Shown here one piece after another: positions 37,350 through 48,700 of a DNA stretch of 64,000 nt. The stretch is from positions 320,698 through 384,697 of the forward strand of contig NZ_BSRQ01000008.1 in the NCBI RefSeq assembly GCF_030268685.1, given 5' to 3'. The stretch is from Microtetraspora sp. NBRC 13810 (lineage in GTDB: Bacteria; Actinomycetota; Actinomycetes; Streptosporangiales; Streptosporangiaceae). Within the stretch, counting starts at the first letter, position 1, and the number at the start of each line of letters is the position of its first letter. The translations under genes were made by a program, and so were the position numbers. The notes beneath the pieces are model-generated. The model worked only from the letters and a program-made list of their open reading frames with translations, was not told the origin of the DNA and did not search any database.

Positions 37350-40300
37350 GGGACAGCAGCACGTGGAAGAAGGAGTTCGCCAGGACGCTGCGGCGTGAAT
37401 CAGATGCCCCGGAAGGGCGAGCGGTCCTGCGGCTGATCGATATTGAGCTGGTGCTGTTTCTGGTCCAGCGGGTCGCGCCGGGCCAATCGATCCTCGATGC
37501 GTGGGCCTTGCTGGGCGGATACCCCTTTCTGCACACCGGCCGCACACCCATCCCCGCTGAACACGAATCCATGATCGGCGTGGCCCGGCACCTGGTGTTG
37601 TGGTTCAAAGACCGCGAGGACTGGCGTACTGCGCTGGAGGAGTACGCCGACTACCCGGAGAGCATCCGGGGCTACGAGGTGGACCTGATCACCGGTACCG
37701 CCTCACAGCGGGAACCCAGAGAGCTGGACAACCGCTTCGACTACTACGAGAACGTCCTGTCCAACGCACCGCCGGATCTGACGAGCAAAATCACGACCGC
37801 CGTCCCTGGGCGCTTTTTCAACCAGGCCGAGCCGACGACCAGTGTGACGATCCCGGCCTGGTTCCCCAGCCGCCCTCGTGGCCGCAGCCACGATGTGCTT
37901 GCCCGACGCGACCGCGAGCCGATTGACCTGAAGTGGTCGGAACTGGTCACCGCGGCACAGTGGGGCGACGATCGCGAGGCTGAGCTGAAGTGGCCTGAGA
38001 AGATGCGGTCGAACTGGGTGGACAGGCTAACGCGGGTGACTCTCGAAGTCCGTCAAGCCGACGACAGCTTCTCCGCCTCGAAGAAACTGACGATCGCCGG
38101 GATCATGCACATGATCGGCATGGTCGGGGCTGGCAAGAGCACGCTGGTGGAAGTGTTGCTTCTGTGGTGCCACCTCAACAACAAGCGCGTATGCGTGGTC
38201 GCCGACAATGTGACGTCGGTGCTGCGTAAGACGGTGCACCTACAGGCTCTCGGCATACGCGCGGCTCCCGTGCTGGGACAGTCCAACCGCGTCCAACACC
38301 TGACGCGCCTGCACCGGTTGACCAACCCCCGCAATGGCCGTATCGCCCCCGTGGGCGACCGGATGTTCGACCTGACCAGCACCGCGTGCTCGCTGGACGG
38401 GTTGCGCGACCACGCCGCGACGTCCTGGGAACTGCGGCACGCACCCTGCTCGGGTCTGATCCCCGAAGCCGGTGACGGCCTGGACGACAAGTTGAAAGCC
38501 CAGTCGTGTCCGGCCTGGCACACCTGTCAACGGCATGAGCCCTCGCGTGACCTGGTGGAGGCAACGGTCTGGGTTGCGACCACGGCGAGCCTCATCCACA
38601 CCTCGGTGCCCAAGCAGCTCAACGAGGAACGGCTGCGCTACCTCGAACTCGCATGGCGCCGCAGCGACCTGATCATCGTCGACGAGGCCGACCAGGTTCA
38701 GGCCCAGTTGGATTCGGTATTCAGCCCCGAACAGCAACTCATCGGAGAGGATTACGACGCCTGGCTCGACGAGGTCATCGACCGCACCAAGAGAACAATC
38801 CGCCAAGCCGGCCGTGAGCCCATGCACGAACCGCTGGTGCGGCATTGGCTGGTCAACCTCGACAACGCCAACATCGCGGTGGACATCATGTACTCGGCGC
38901 TGTCACGTGATAGCGCCCGACCACAACCGGCCTTGTCCCGCCGATGGCTGGACAAGGCGTACTTCACCGAGTGGACGCTGTCACAGCAACTGGCCCAGTC
39001 GTGGGCCGGGTTCGGGCCGGCCAAGAGTAACAGCCACCACCCCGTCGAAGGCTGGGAGGACGACCCGGTCTACCGCAGATTGCGCCATGCCTTCGATGGA
39101 GTGATCGACGACCCGCTCGGTGCGAAGGGCACCGACGACGAACTCACCGAGCAGATGATCACCCTCACCGCGCAGGTTCTTCGGGATGCCAACGAGTCCG
39201 TTCGTCTTCGCAGGGTTGGTGACTGGCTGGAAGCCACTGCCAAAAGACTCACCGAGCAGGGCTTGGCGCTCACCATCGACGATCTGGAGCGCCAAGCCGT
39301 CCGCCTGGAGTTCACCCTCGCGGTCGCGGTGCTGGCCAAGTCCCTGGATCAGGCGATGGACATGTTCCGGGCCGTGGAGATGGAGCTGGGCCTGGAAGGC
39401 ACCAGTTCCGCCCTGTTCCACCGCGCCCCGGCGGACTACCAGCCCGTCGTCCCGGACTCGCCGATGGGCAACGTGCTGGGCTTCCAGTACCTCGACGAAG
39501 ACCACGACCAGCGCAAGGGGCGCTCCAAGATGGGGCGACTGCGGTTCTTCCGCTGCAGTGGCATCGGCCGATGGGTATTGCTGCACCTGCACGAGTTGTT
39601 CCGCACCGACTCCGACCACGGTCCCAACGTGCTGCTGCTGTCGGGCACCAGTTGGGCCGGAACCTCGGCCCGCTACCACATAGATATCCCTGTCACCGCG
39701 ATTCTGACGCCCCCGAAGAAAGAACTGGCCGCAGTTCGGGCCAGCCGCTTCGAGTTCTTTCCCCTCTTCGCTGGCGACACCACGGCCCCGATCAAGGTGT
39801 CGGGCAAGTCCGGCGAGCAACGCGAACTGGCCTTGCGGCAGATGATCGCCGAGCTGGCCAACCCCGGTGCAGGCAAGAGCATCTTGGAGCAACATCGGGA
39901 CTCCCTGCCGGCGAACCGGCAACGACTGCTGCTGCTGGTCGGCAGCTACGCCGAAGCCCGCATGGTCGCCCAGCACTTGGTCTCGCTGCGCAGCAGCTGG
40001 CAGGACCACGTCTTGCACTTGGTGGCCGACGACGAAGAGTTCACCGACTCCTGGGACGGAGCCAACGGCCTGCGACGTGGGGACGTGCACACTCTGGCCC
40101 AGACATCCGCCTGGATCCTCGTGGCACCGTTGCTGGCAGTCGAGCGCGGGCACAACATCCTCAACGACGATGGTCAGGCTGCGATCGGGGCCGCCTACTT
40201 CCTCGTCCGCCCTCACCCACGCCCCGACGACCTCAGCTACGTCATCCAGCGCGTCAACCGGTGGGCCACGCACCAGATTCGCAACAGGTTCCCGGCGGTC

Positions 40301-40708
40301 GAAGCCGCCGACCGCGCCACTCTCGGGCGGTGCGCCACCGCATTCCGCTCCGCAGGCCACCGCCAATGGAGATGGCTGCTCAACCTCAAGCTCGCCTACA
40401 GCAACCTCCCGGTACATGAGCGAGAAGCCCTGGCCTGGACACAGTTGGTCACCATCTGGCAGGTGATCGGCCGACTGGTACGCGGAGGAGTTCCCGCCGA
40501 GGTCTACTTCTGCGACGCGGCCTTCGCTCCCAACGCGGCCCGCCGCTCGGAGAACAACAGCGACGACGCCTCGCTGAGCCTGCTCATCGGCTTGCGGGAC
40601 GTTCTGTCGCCCTACTTCGCCAACGGTTGCACCGACCCCGACACCTACCTTGTCGAAACCCTCTACGGTTGCCTGCACGAGGCGCTCGCCCAGCTCGAAG
40701 GACTATGA
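37346..40708 (+). CDS. pPIWI-RE-associated DinG-like helicase
   Basis: The protein has 1,120 residues from the GTG at 37346. Walker A is MVGAGKSTLVE (Lys 264) and the DEAD box is IIVDEADQVQ (446-449). Between them lie four Cys (TACSLDG, APCSGLI, SCPAWHTC), spaced like the Fe-S cluster domain of XPD/DinG helicases. Later helicase parts include LLLSGTSWAGTSARY and LLLLVGSYAEARMVAQHL. It is the middle gene of the pPIWI-RE island and should unwind DNA or R-loops for the partner nuclease. The regions before Walker A and in the middle correspond to island-specific domains I cannot delimit. It overlaps the upstream gene by four bases. Confidence 0.8.
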   Translation: MRDSSTWKKEFARTLRRESDAPEGRAVLRLIDIELVLFLVQRVAPGQSILDAWALLGGYPFLHTGRTPIPAEHESMIGVARHLVLWFKDREDWRTALEEYADYPESIRGYEVDLITGTASQREPRELDNRFDYYENVLSNAPPDLTSKITTAVPGRFFNQAEPTTSVTIPAWFPSRPRGRSHDVLARRDREPIDLKWSELVTAAQWGDDREAELKWPEKMRSNWVDRLTRVTLEVRQADDSFSASKKLTIAGIMHMIGMVGAGKSTLVEVLLLWCHLNNKRVCVVADNVTSVLRKTVHLQALGIRAAPVLGQSNRVQHLTRLHRLTNPRNGRIAPVGDRMFDLTSTACSLDGLRDHAATSWELRHAPCSGLIPEAGDGLDDKLKAQSCPAWHTCQRHEPSRDLVEATVWVATTASLIHTSVPKQLNEERLRYLELAWRRSDLIIVDEADQVQAQLDSVFSPEQQLIGEDYDAWLDEVIDRTKRTIRQAGREPMHEPLVRHWLVNLDNANIAVDIMYSALSRDSARPQPALSRRWLDKAYFTEWTLSQQLAQSWAGFGPAKSNSHHPVEGWEDDPVYRRLRHAFDGVIDDPLGAKGTDDELTEQMITLTAQVLRDANESVRLRRVGDWLEATAKRLTEQGLALTIDDLERQAVRLEFTLAVAVLAKSLDQAMDMFRAVEMELGLEGTSSALFHRAPADYQPVVPDSPMGNVLGFQYLDEDHDQRKGRSKMGRLRFFRCSGIGRWVLLHLHELFRTDSDHGPNVLLLSGTSWAGTSARYHIDIPVTAILTPPKKELAAVRASRFEFFPLFAGDTTAPIKVSGKSGEQRELALRQMIAELANPGAGKSILEQHRDSLPANRQRLLLLVGSYAEARMVAQHLVSLRSSWQDHVLHLVADDEEFTDSWDGANGLRRGDVHTLAQTSAWILVAPLLAVERGHNILNDDGQAAIGAAYFLVRPHPRPDDLSYVIQRVNRWATHQIRNRFPAVEAADRATLGRCATAFRSAGHRQWRWLLNLKLAYSNLPVHEREALAWTQLVTIWQVIGRLVRGGVPAEVYFCDAAFAPNAARRSENNSDDASLSLLIGLRDVLSPYFANGCTDPDTYLVETLYGCLHEALAQLEGL

Positions 40709-40711
40709 CCT

Positions 40712-43441
40712 ATGCCGGCCAAGCCCAAGTACGAACAGCTCCAACTTGCCGCGTTTCGGCTGCGGACCGACGTCCCCTGGGAACGCCGCCTGTACCTGCT
40801 GCGCTTCCCCGAGGCGTGGAAGAAGCCGCTGACCACCCTGGCCAAACCACGACGCAACGGCGAGGAGATCCGCTCCATCCCGATCGCGCTGCTCAACGAC
40901 GTCATCAGTGCCCTCGTACCCGACGTCATCACGGTCGCCACCCGCGCGACGATCGGCGAGAACGCACCGTGGATCTACAGCGACGTCGAGGTGGACACCG
41001 AATCGCTGTTCCTCATCATCGCCACCTGGGTCCGTGCTATCGCAAGCCACCCCGGCAAGGCTGACGCGATACTGGGTAAGTTGCACCATTCCGACCTGGC
41101 TTGGACCCCGCTGGACGTCGACTTCACCAAGTTGACCTCCGACACCGATGACCGGATCCGCTCGGATGAGCTCTACCGTCTTCTGCCTCACGTCATTGCC
41201 GCCGAGCTGAGCGCGCCGAACCTCCAGCACGTTCATCTGATGCCGAAGAACCCCGATGCGGATCCCGACGACGAGTCGACCGAAGTCGAGCAGGTGATCT
41301 CACGGTTCCGCCGCACCCCCTCCGAAGAGGGCGCGTGCGTCATGAACTGGCCCCCACATCGCATGCCCCAGCGGCCACTGTCGTACATGATCAACATCAC
41401 GGCTCAGAGCCGGGCCTTCGGCTCGCAGCCCCTGGTTAATCTCTCGGTGGGAACACGCAGGTGGGCCCACAAGGAAGCCAAACTGAGCTTCAGTCACGGG
41501 CATAGCGTCTACATGCTGCCCTCCCTCCCTTGGCTGCCTGGGCTAAACCAATCTCGCAGCTTCCTTGTCGCATCCATTGAATCCTGGAAGAAGGAAGCAC
41601 CCGAGACAGACGATGGCTTCGAGTACTCGGCCCGCTGGGCTGGCGGCAAGATCGGAAGGATCCTCCGGGAACTAGGACTCACCGAGGAAGGCAAGCTGCC
41701 CGATCCCGAGGCGCTCAAGAAGACGCCCGCCAAGTACCTTGCGGCACCCAATGCCGCGGCCCTCGTCTACAGCAACGGCATGTACCCCTTCGACCACCCC
41801 GTCGCTCCGGGAACGTCGCTTGCGGACAAAGTCCCCATCGTCAATTGGGCTGCCAACACCCTCGCCGACCGACTGGTCCCCGTTGAACCCCTACGCAAGG
41901 GGACCAAGACTGTGCTGGACCTCAAGAAGCTCAAGGAGAGCAAATTTGCTGCCTCGGAAGCCGCGCAACTGCGGCAGTCCATCGCAGACACCGTCGGCGA
42001 CACCCTGGGCATCGATATCTTCTACGACACCACACACACCAAGAACTACGCCCGCGCCACGCTTGCCAAACTCCTCGGCATCGAGGTGCCCGAGGACACC
42101 GATCGCCTCACCGGCAAACCCGTAACCGTCACCACCGACGAACTCACCGTTCTCCTCACCGTGCGCCCCGTCGGCGCCTGGGGTGGCGGACTGGCCAACG
42201 GCACCGCCATCACCGACAAAGATCGTTTCCAGGCCGCTGTTCACAACCGCATCGACAAGATCGGCGAAGAACTCGGCGACGCCGAAGTGCCCACAATCTC
42301 TTTGGTCGAAATCAAGGGCCGAAAGTCCTACGCCGGCAAACAACGGACCTCCGACCCCAAGTTCGCCATCAAGGCCGGCTTGTCCCGAACCGGTCGATTG
42401 GCCCAATGTGTCACCGAAGCTCCTGAACCGACACCATCCGAAGGTGACGAAGAAGCCCTCACATCGGATTCCAGTCTAGAGAAGATGCAATTCAGCTGGT
42501 ACGACCTCCTGCGTCAACTGGGAGTCCGCACCGCGGACCTTCCCGTCCAACTGGACAAGACCACCATCCAGGAAAGACCGGCTTACCTGGCCTTCTGGCT
42601 AATCCGCCAAAACCAGCGCAGCCGCTGGGAAGGCATCACCCGCCAAGTCCCGGTTGCTGTCCTTATTGATCCCACGGGACGCCACATACAAGCTTGCGCC
42701 CCTAACGTCCGATGGGCGCCCCTGCACCGAGCCCAGCACGAGATCAGCCGGCACCATATGCTCACCGACCAGAAGCGCACGCCCGAAGAGATCACCCGCT
42801 TCTTCGAGCAAGTCCTCCGCAGTGTCGCCCGCCAGTACCCGTCTCTGCTGTTGCTCACCAGCGCCCAAAATCTCAGATGGGGCTGGCCACACCTCAACAA
42901 CACCGACATGGCCATAGACACCATCAAGTTCGGCCAGCAACCCCAGGACATCACCCGCTACCCAGGGCTGCGTCATGTTCGGCTACGCACGACCGAACGC
43001 GATGAGGTGCCCGACGCCTGGGCCGTCAACAGCAAAGAAGAAGGCCATGCGCCAGGTTGCTGGCCTGACGAAAACCGCGTCTTCTTCAGTACCGGCGAAA
43101 AACCTCGGAGCGCCAGCAAGGCCGTCAAGAGCGCATCGAAAGTTGTCCCCCGGTGGAGGAAAGGGCAGCTCGTCAACCCGTCGACCAAGTCGATGGTATG
43201 GAACGCTCGCGCTCTCGAACTCACCGTTGTAGCGATCCAACCCGGTGATGATCCGGAAGAATGGGCTGCGCTCGTCCACGACCTCCGCTGGGCCACACCG
43301 CACTACGAGTACTCTATCTCGCTGCCTTGGCCGCTCGCCGTGGCCAAGCAGATTGCTCAATACATCATGCCTCTCGACCTCATCGAGGATGTCGAAGAAA
43401 TCGAAGCGGATATCTCGTCGCCTGTGGAAGACGGACAGTAG
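40712..43441 (+). CDS. pPIWI-RE family protein (prokaryotic Argonaute relative)
   Basis: The protein has 909 residues, starting three bases after the helicase stop. The C-terminal RNase H-fold PIWI region is recognisable: VAVLIDPTGRHIQA (Asp 653), YPSLLLLTSAQNLRWGW and VRLRTTERDEVPDAW (Arg 757, Glu 762). These are followed by PHYEYSISLPWPLAVAKQI near the end. The name of the family comes from conserved Arg and Glu residues. The N-terminal ~500 residues are the module described upstream of the PIWI fold in this family. A role in recognising RNA-DNA hybrids or R-loops of invaders was proposed from sequence analysis. I know of little direct experimental evidence. Confidence 0.82.
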   Translation: MPAKPKYEQLQLAAFRLRTDVPWERRLYLLRFPEAWKKPLTTLAKPRRNGEEIRSIPIALLNDVISALVPDVITVATRATIGENAPWIYSDVEVDTESLFLIIATWVRAIASHPGKADAILGKLHHSDLAWTPLDVDFTKLTSDTDDRIRSDELYRLLPHVIAAELSAPNLQHVHLMPKNPDADPDDESTEVEQVISRFRRTPSEEGACVMNWPPHRMPQRPLSYMINITAQSRAFGSQPLVNLSVGTRRWAHKEAKLSFSHGHSVYMLPSLPWLPGLNQSRSFLVASIESWKKEAPETDDGFEYSARWAGGKIGRILRELGLTEEGKLPDPEALKKTPAKYLAAPNAAALVYSNGMYPFDHPVAPGTSLADKVPIVNWAANTLADRLVPVEPLRKGTKTVLDLKKLKESKFAASEAAQLRQSIADTVGDTLGIDIFYDTTHTKNYARATLAKLLGIEVPEDTDRLTGKPVTVTTDELTVLLTVRPVGAWGGGLANGTAITDKDRFQAAVHNRIDKIGEELGDAEVPTISLVEIKGRKSYAGKQRTSDPKFAIKAGLSRTGRLAQCVTEAPEPTPSEGDEEALTSDSSLEKMQFSWYDLLRQLGVRTADLPVQLDKTTIQERPAYLAFWLIRQNQRSRWEGITRQVPVAVLIDPTGRHIQACAPNVRWAPLHRAQHEISRHHMLTDQKRTPEEITRFFEQVLRSVARQYPSLLLLTSAQNLRWGWPHLNNTDMAIDTIKFGQQPQDITRYPGLRHVRLRTTERDEVPDAWAVNSKEEGHAPGCWPDENRVFFSTGEKPRSASKAVKSASKVVPRWRKGQLVNPSTKSMVWNARALELTVVAIQPGDDPEEWAALVHDLRWATPHYEYSISLPWPLAVAKQIAQYIMPLDLIEDVEEIEADISSPVEDGQ

Positions 43442-43452
43442 GAGCAACATGA

Positions 43453-44159
<707 letters not shown>

Positions 44160-44327
44160 CCGCTTCGGAGAAGCCTCAGCTCAAGGTCGATGCGACGAAT
44201 TTTGAAGCGGTACAGGCATTATCGGCAGGCGCGGACTTGCATGGATGGAGCTTTCCCACAGGCGCGCTGGCCTTCGAATTCCTCGATGCCGCAATGAGGG
44301 CCGATGGCCACCTCGCCGCCACGCAGA

Positions 44328-45731
44328 TTATCCGATGGCGTCATCTTGGATGACCTGAACAAAATGATCGTACTGGGCATCCGTTATGGTGCGGCTACGG
44401 ACGAGAGTGCCTTCTTCTCTGCGAAAAGTTCGGTCGGAGTCTCCGCGGAAGGACAGCCAGTTGAAGCTAGTGGATACCCAGATGTTGTCGAAAATGAAGA
44501 CTTTGGCATGATTGTTGATTATCCGCGTGTACGTGAGCTTGTCGGGAAAGCGACGCGCAAGGTTTTTCAGCTTCCGGTCGGCATCAGGGTCAGGCAAGTC
44601 GTCTTCGTAGCCGTGAGCAATGTGGACGCGGACGCCACGCCGCAATCGACTCTCAAGCTTGCTGATGAAGTCGGTATTGACTACTGAGCGCCTCACCCAG
44701 GGGACGATGAGCAGGATCCGCGTGGTGGCAATGGTAAGTGCGGTGTTTAGTAGGGCGGGATGCTCGAACACACTGATCCCCCGCACCTCCAAGGTCGGTG
44801 GTGGACCGGCCATGGCAGGATTCTGTGGTGGCGCCTGTACGGGCCCTGGCGGCGACGCAGGCGTGGTCGCACGAGGGGGCGAGGGGGAGAGTTCCGCTGG
44901 GCTGGTGGGTTCGACTGGGATGCGCTGGCGTTCTAGCTCGGCGTCCAGGGGTGGGTGCTCAGCTGGCTGCTCGACGCGGATATTGAGTTTGGTGACGGCG
45001 TCTAGCCTGGCCAGGGCATGTTCGTGGACCTTGCTGAGCTCGTCGTTGACGACCATGCTCAACACGATGTCAGTGCCGGTGGTGTCAGCGTAGATCAGAA
45101 GTTTGACCTGTAGGTAGCGGGGCTTGCCCTCGCGGATCTTCTTAACGGTGATGACTTCGACGCCTTCGTCGCCGGTCAGTTTGAGCAGGTTGTTGAGGAC
45201 GGCGGGGGTGATGTCGTCGTCCTTGCTGATAACCCAGTCGGGATCCGCCGGAAGGATGATCAGTCCATGGTCGGTGGCCTGGTGCCGGTTGAGCAGGTCG
45301 CGTTTGTCGCAGGGGATCAGCCGCCAGCTCAGGCGGTCGAAGTACAGGTCGAGGTCTCGCCGGATAGGGGTGATCTCGGAGACCTCGGTGACCATGCGCT
45401 CCCCGGCGGGAGTGAGCTGCAGGATTTTGGCTCCGAGACGGGCATAGCGGAGGGTTCCCTGGGAGAATTGGTCGGCCAAGGCGTCATGGACGAGGGCCTC
45501 GGGCAATCCGAGCAGTGCGCTGATCTGGGAACTGGTGTTGACGCCCTTTTTGACGAGGCGCAGGACGAACTCATCCAGCACTGGCAAGGGCTTGCGTTCC
45601 TGCGCCAGGACCTCGGCGGTGACGGGGGTGATTGGTAGCGCGGCGTCGGTGACGGCGACCAAGATGCGGCCGGGTTGCTTGTCGCCGTATAGGCGTGCAA
45701 GGTCGTGGTCGGCTTCAGGGGCGGTCGGCAT
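44328..45731 (-). CDS. mkoB: MkoB-like PLD-family nuclease of a Mokosh system
   Basis: The protein has 467 residues. The first ~240 residues include winged-helix-like repeats (TSSQISALLGLPEALVHDAL, then GAKILQLTPAGERM). A Pro/Ala-rich linker follows at about 270-320. The C-terminal phospholipase D-like domain has one HKD half-site, NNHAKVFIFDNIWVSTSFNW. It starts 17 bases inside the end of the kinase-helicase gene, so the two are coupled. A PLD protein beside a kinase-helicase protein matches the architecture of Mokosh type I. Cleavage of RNA or DNA delivered by the helicase is the likely role. Confidence 0.75.
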   Translation of the reverse strand: MPTAPEADHDLARLYGDKQPGRILVAVTDAALPITPVTAEVLAQERKPLPVLDEFVLRLVKKGVNTSSQISALLGLPEALVHDALADQFSQGTLRYARLGAKILQLTPAGERMVTEVSEITPIRRDLDLYFDRLSWRLIPCDKRDLLNRHQATDHGLIILPADPDWVISKDDDITPAVLNNLLKLTGDEGVEVITVKKIREGKPRYLQVKLLIYADTTGTDIVLSMVVNDELSKVHEHALARLDAVTKLNIRVEQPAEHPPLDAELERQRIPVEPTSPAELSPSPPRATTPASPPGPVQAPPQNPAMAGPPPTLEVRGISVFEHPALLNTALTIATTRILLIVPWVRRSVVNTDFISKLESRLRRGVRVHIAHGYEDDLPDPDADRKLKNLARRFPDKLTYTRIINNHAKVFIFDNIWVSTSFNWLSFRGDSDRTFRREEGTLVRSRTITDAQYDHFVQVIQDDAIG

Positions 45732-48700
45732 CTCGGATCTCGCAGTCGTCGCCGTGGGTACGGATGTAGGTGAGCACGTTGTTCAATGCCCCGGTTGTCT
45801 TCTGGCAGCCGCCGGCATCGCCGATGATGGTCAAGCCGTAGCGAGCGCGCGAGAGCGCCACATTGATCCGGCGCCAGTGTTTGTCACCGAGGAACCCCAG
45901 TCGACCGTGGGGGTTGCTGCGGGTAACGGTAAAGATGGCCAGGTCGCATTCGCGTCCTTGGACCGAGTCGACCGAGAGCGCTAGGACGTCCAGGTGAGTG
46001 GGGCTGAGGGTCGCTAGCCGACGCCGGAGCTCTTCGACCTGCTGGCTGTAAGGGGCGATCAGCAGCACTTCCAGTCGGCCGCCCGAAGGCTGGATCAAGT
46101 TGTGGCCCACCGCTGCGTCCAGGATTTGCAGCCGCTTGATGACCTGCTGGGCTTCGGCGCGGTTGGAATAGCTGGTGCCGCTGTCGCCGCCAGGCTGTTC
46201 GAAGCGGGCCGAGCCGAGTGGGGCGGTGTCGATCCACAGCACCGGCTTGCCGAACTTGTCGTATCCGGGTAGAGCGCCGGTACGCGGAGAGACCAGCCTG
46301 TTGTCGTAGAAGCATGCCGAGATCAGATTGCCGATCGGCGGGATCATCCGGTACTGCTCACGCAGCAGGTGCTTGGCGGTCTCCGGGAGGTGGTCGGCCA
46401 AGTGTTGAAACAGCGTCGTAGTGACTAGCGGTTCCGATAGCTGGTATTGCTCCATGAGCTGGTTGTCACGTAGCAGATCCTCGACCAATGGAGGCAGTTG
46501 CCGGGTATCGCCGACCAGGATGGCGCGGCGAGCCCGCGATAGGGGAACGAGTGTCTCAGTGGCGGTGGCCTTGGACGCCTCGTCGAAGATGCACAGGTCG
46601 AAGTCCAGGTTGCCGACCGCCCGCTGTGCCAGGAACCCAATGGCCGTACCGGCGACGACAGTCCGGGTGCGCAGGAACGCCTCAATCATGCCGCGGTCAG
46701 ACTCGATACGGTGCAGCCACTCGGTCTGCAGCTCCAGCAGTTGCATCAGATGCTCGCTCGTGACGGAGCCTCCGACTACTGCCTCCACTCCATGGCGGAT
46801 ATCCGCGGCGGTGGGGTCGGAGCCAAGGGTCAGGTCACCGGCGAGGTGGCGCCGGGCCTGCTCCAACAGCTCATCGCGTTCCTCAATTAGCTCGGCGAGC
46901 CGACCGCGGGCCGCTACGGCGTCGTCGGCGTCGTCGTTCAGAGGGCTGGCACCGGTGCGCTGGGTGGCCAGCTCGGCGGCCCGGCTCTGGACGTGCTGGA
47001 TGTCGCCCAGCACGGCCGCTAGTTCCTGCATGATCGCTGCGGCGCGCAGGTGTCGCTCCTCCAAGCCGTGACTGGCGGCGAGAGCGGCGATGTGCCGTTG
47101 AGCGTTGCTGCGGATGCCGGCCACCCACGACTTGATCTGACGTTCGAGCAGGAGTGGATGAGCTTGCTCGGAAATTCGAGGATCGTCGCGTCGACCGAGG
47201 CGGACGGTGCCGGTGACTCCGGCTTCCTCCAGGTGCTGCAGGGCATTGTCAATGGCGATGTGGGTTTGGCTGACCAGCAGGATTCGGGTGCGCGGGTCGC
47301 GGCGCAGGACCTGCTGAACAATCTCGGCGATCACGGTAGTCTTCCCGGTTCCCGGTGGCCCCTCCACCAGAAGCAGTTCGCTACTGCCCAGCGCGGACCG
47401 GACGACAGCGCGTTTGCTGTCGTCCAGTTCCTTCCGGAACCATGAACCGATCTCGGCAGATGCCCCGGACGGCAGCTCCGATGGTTCGGCGATCGCACGG
47501 TGTAACTGTGGGTTAGCCGATTCCCGTGCCGAGACTCGCTGCAGTGCCTCGCGCTGCCGCGACAGCGCGGCCTTGTCCGGCCCCAGGTAGGGTAGCAAGC
47601 GGCCCGTAGGGGGAACGTCACGGATGTCATGGCGGAACCGCAGAGTCAGCTGTTCATGCCCCTGGTCGACAACATCCCCGCGGCCGATGACCCGGTTGAG
47701 TTTCGGGGCGAAAACCTCCCACTCCTCTCCGACCAACATCTGGTCGGTGGCCTGCGCTAAGAAGAAGTCGACCTGCCGACCACGTTCCTGTCGATCGGTG
47801 AACTCCAACGGCTGTCGTCCGGCTCGGGCCAGTTCCTCCTTGGCGTCCAGCAGTCGCCGCCAACCGGCAAGCAGATCGCCTAGGTCCTGTTCGGGGCCCG
47901 CGGCAGGTTCCTGGTGCTCATCCAGCGCCTCCACCAGCGTGTCCAGGCCTCGGTCGGCGCCGACCGGCTTGTGGGCGCCGAACCGGAAGCTCACTAGTTG
48001 ACCCACTGAGCACGCCCTGTTGCGCGCACGGTCACGCCAATCGCTCTCTGGCCGATCGGCCGCCACGACCACCAACCGGGTCGGCTCGCGCTCGTCGACG
48101 ACCACTGAGAGCCTGTACTTCTGCCCGAGCAGTTGGAATCGACGCCGGTCAGAAAGCCCGGTGTCCCGATTGCTCCGGAACTCGGCGAAGCACTCCTCTG
48201 CCAGGTCTTCCATGACCTCGGCTTCGGCCATGGCTACATCCGGCGACCCCGCAGCCCACTCCAGGATCTTGCTGGCAGCGCTCTGGGTCATCTTCAACCA
48301 CACGGTGTTGGTATGGCGCGCCACCCTGGCCCCAGCGGCCCCCAGCGACGCCTGCAATTGGATTTCCAGTACCGCACCGTTGAGTGGTCGGGCACGCGGA
48401 TCGGTGTCCACGCATGCGCGCAGTACCTGGCGCACCTCAGCGGGCAGTTCCAGCCGCTCCAGGGCGGGCAGCAGCTCGGCGTGGACGACGGGCCGAGTCT
48501 CGGCCATCGAGGTAATCGCAACGACACCGAAGCTGAACACATCGCGCACGAAGGGCAGGAGTGCCTCCGGTTCTGGAGGCGTGTACACCCCAGATCCGAA
48601 CCTTGCCATCGTCGGTCCACCGTCGGCCCCGGCGACCACATCGAGGAGCTTGGCGATCCCGAAGTCTGCGAGTTTGACACTCGCCTCAGAAGTGATCAAG

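Noticed and set aside
38981..40678. A 565-residue antisense frame over the DinG-like helicase
   Set aside because: It is a shadow frame; the sense strand carries helicase motifs and coupled neighbours.
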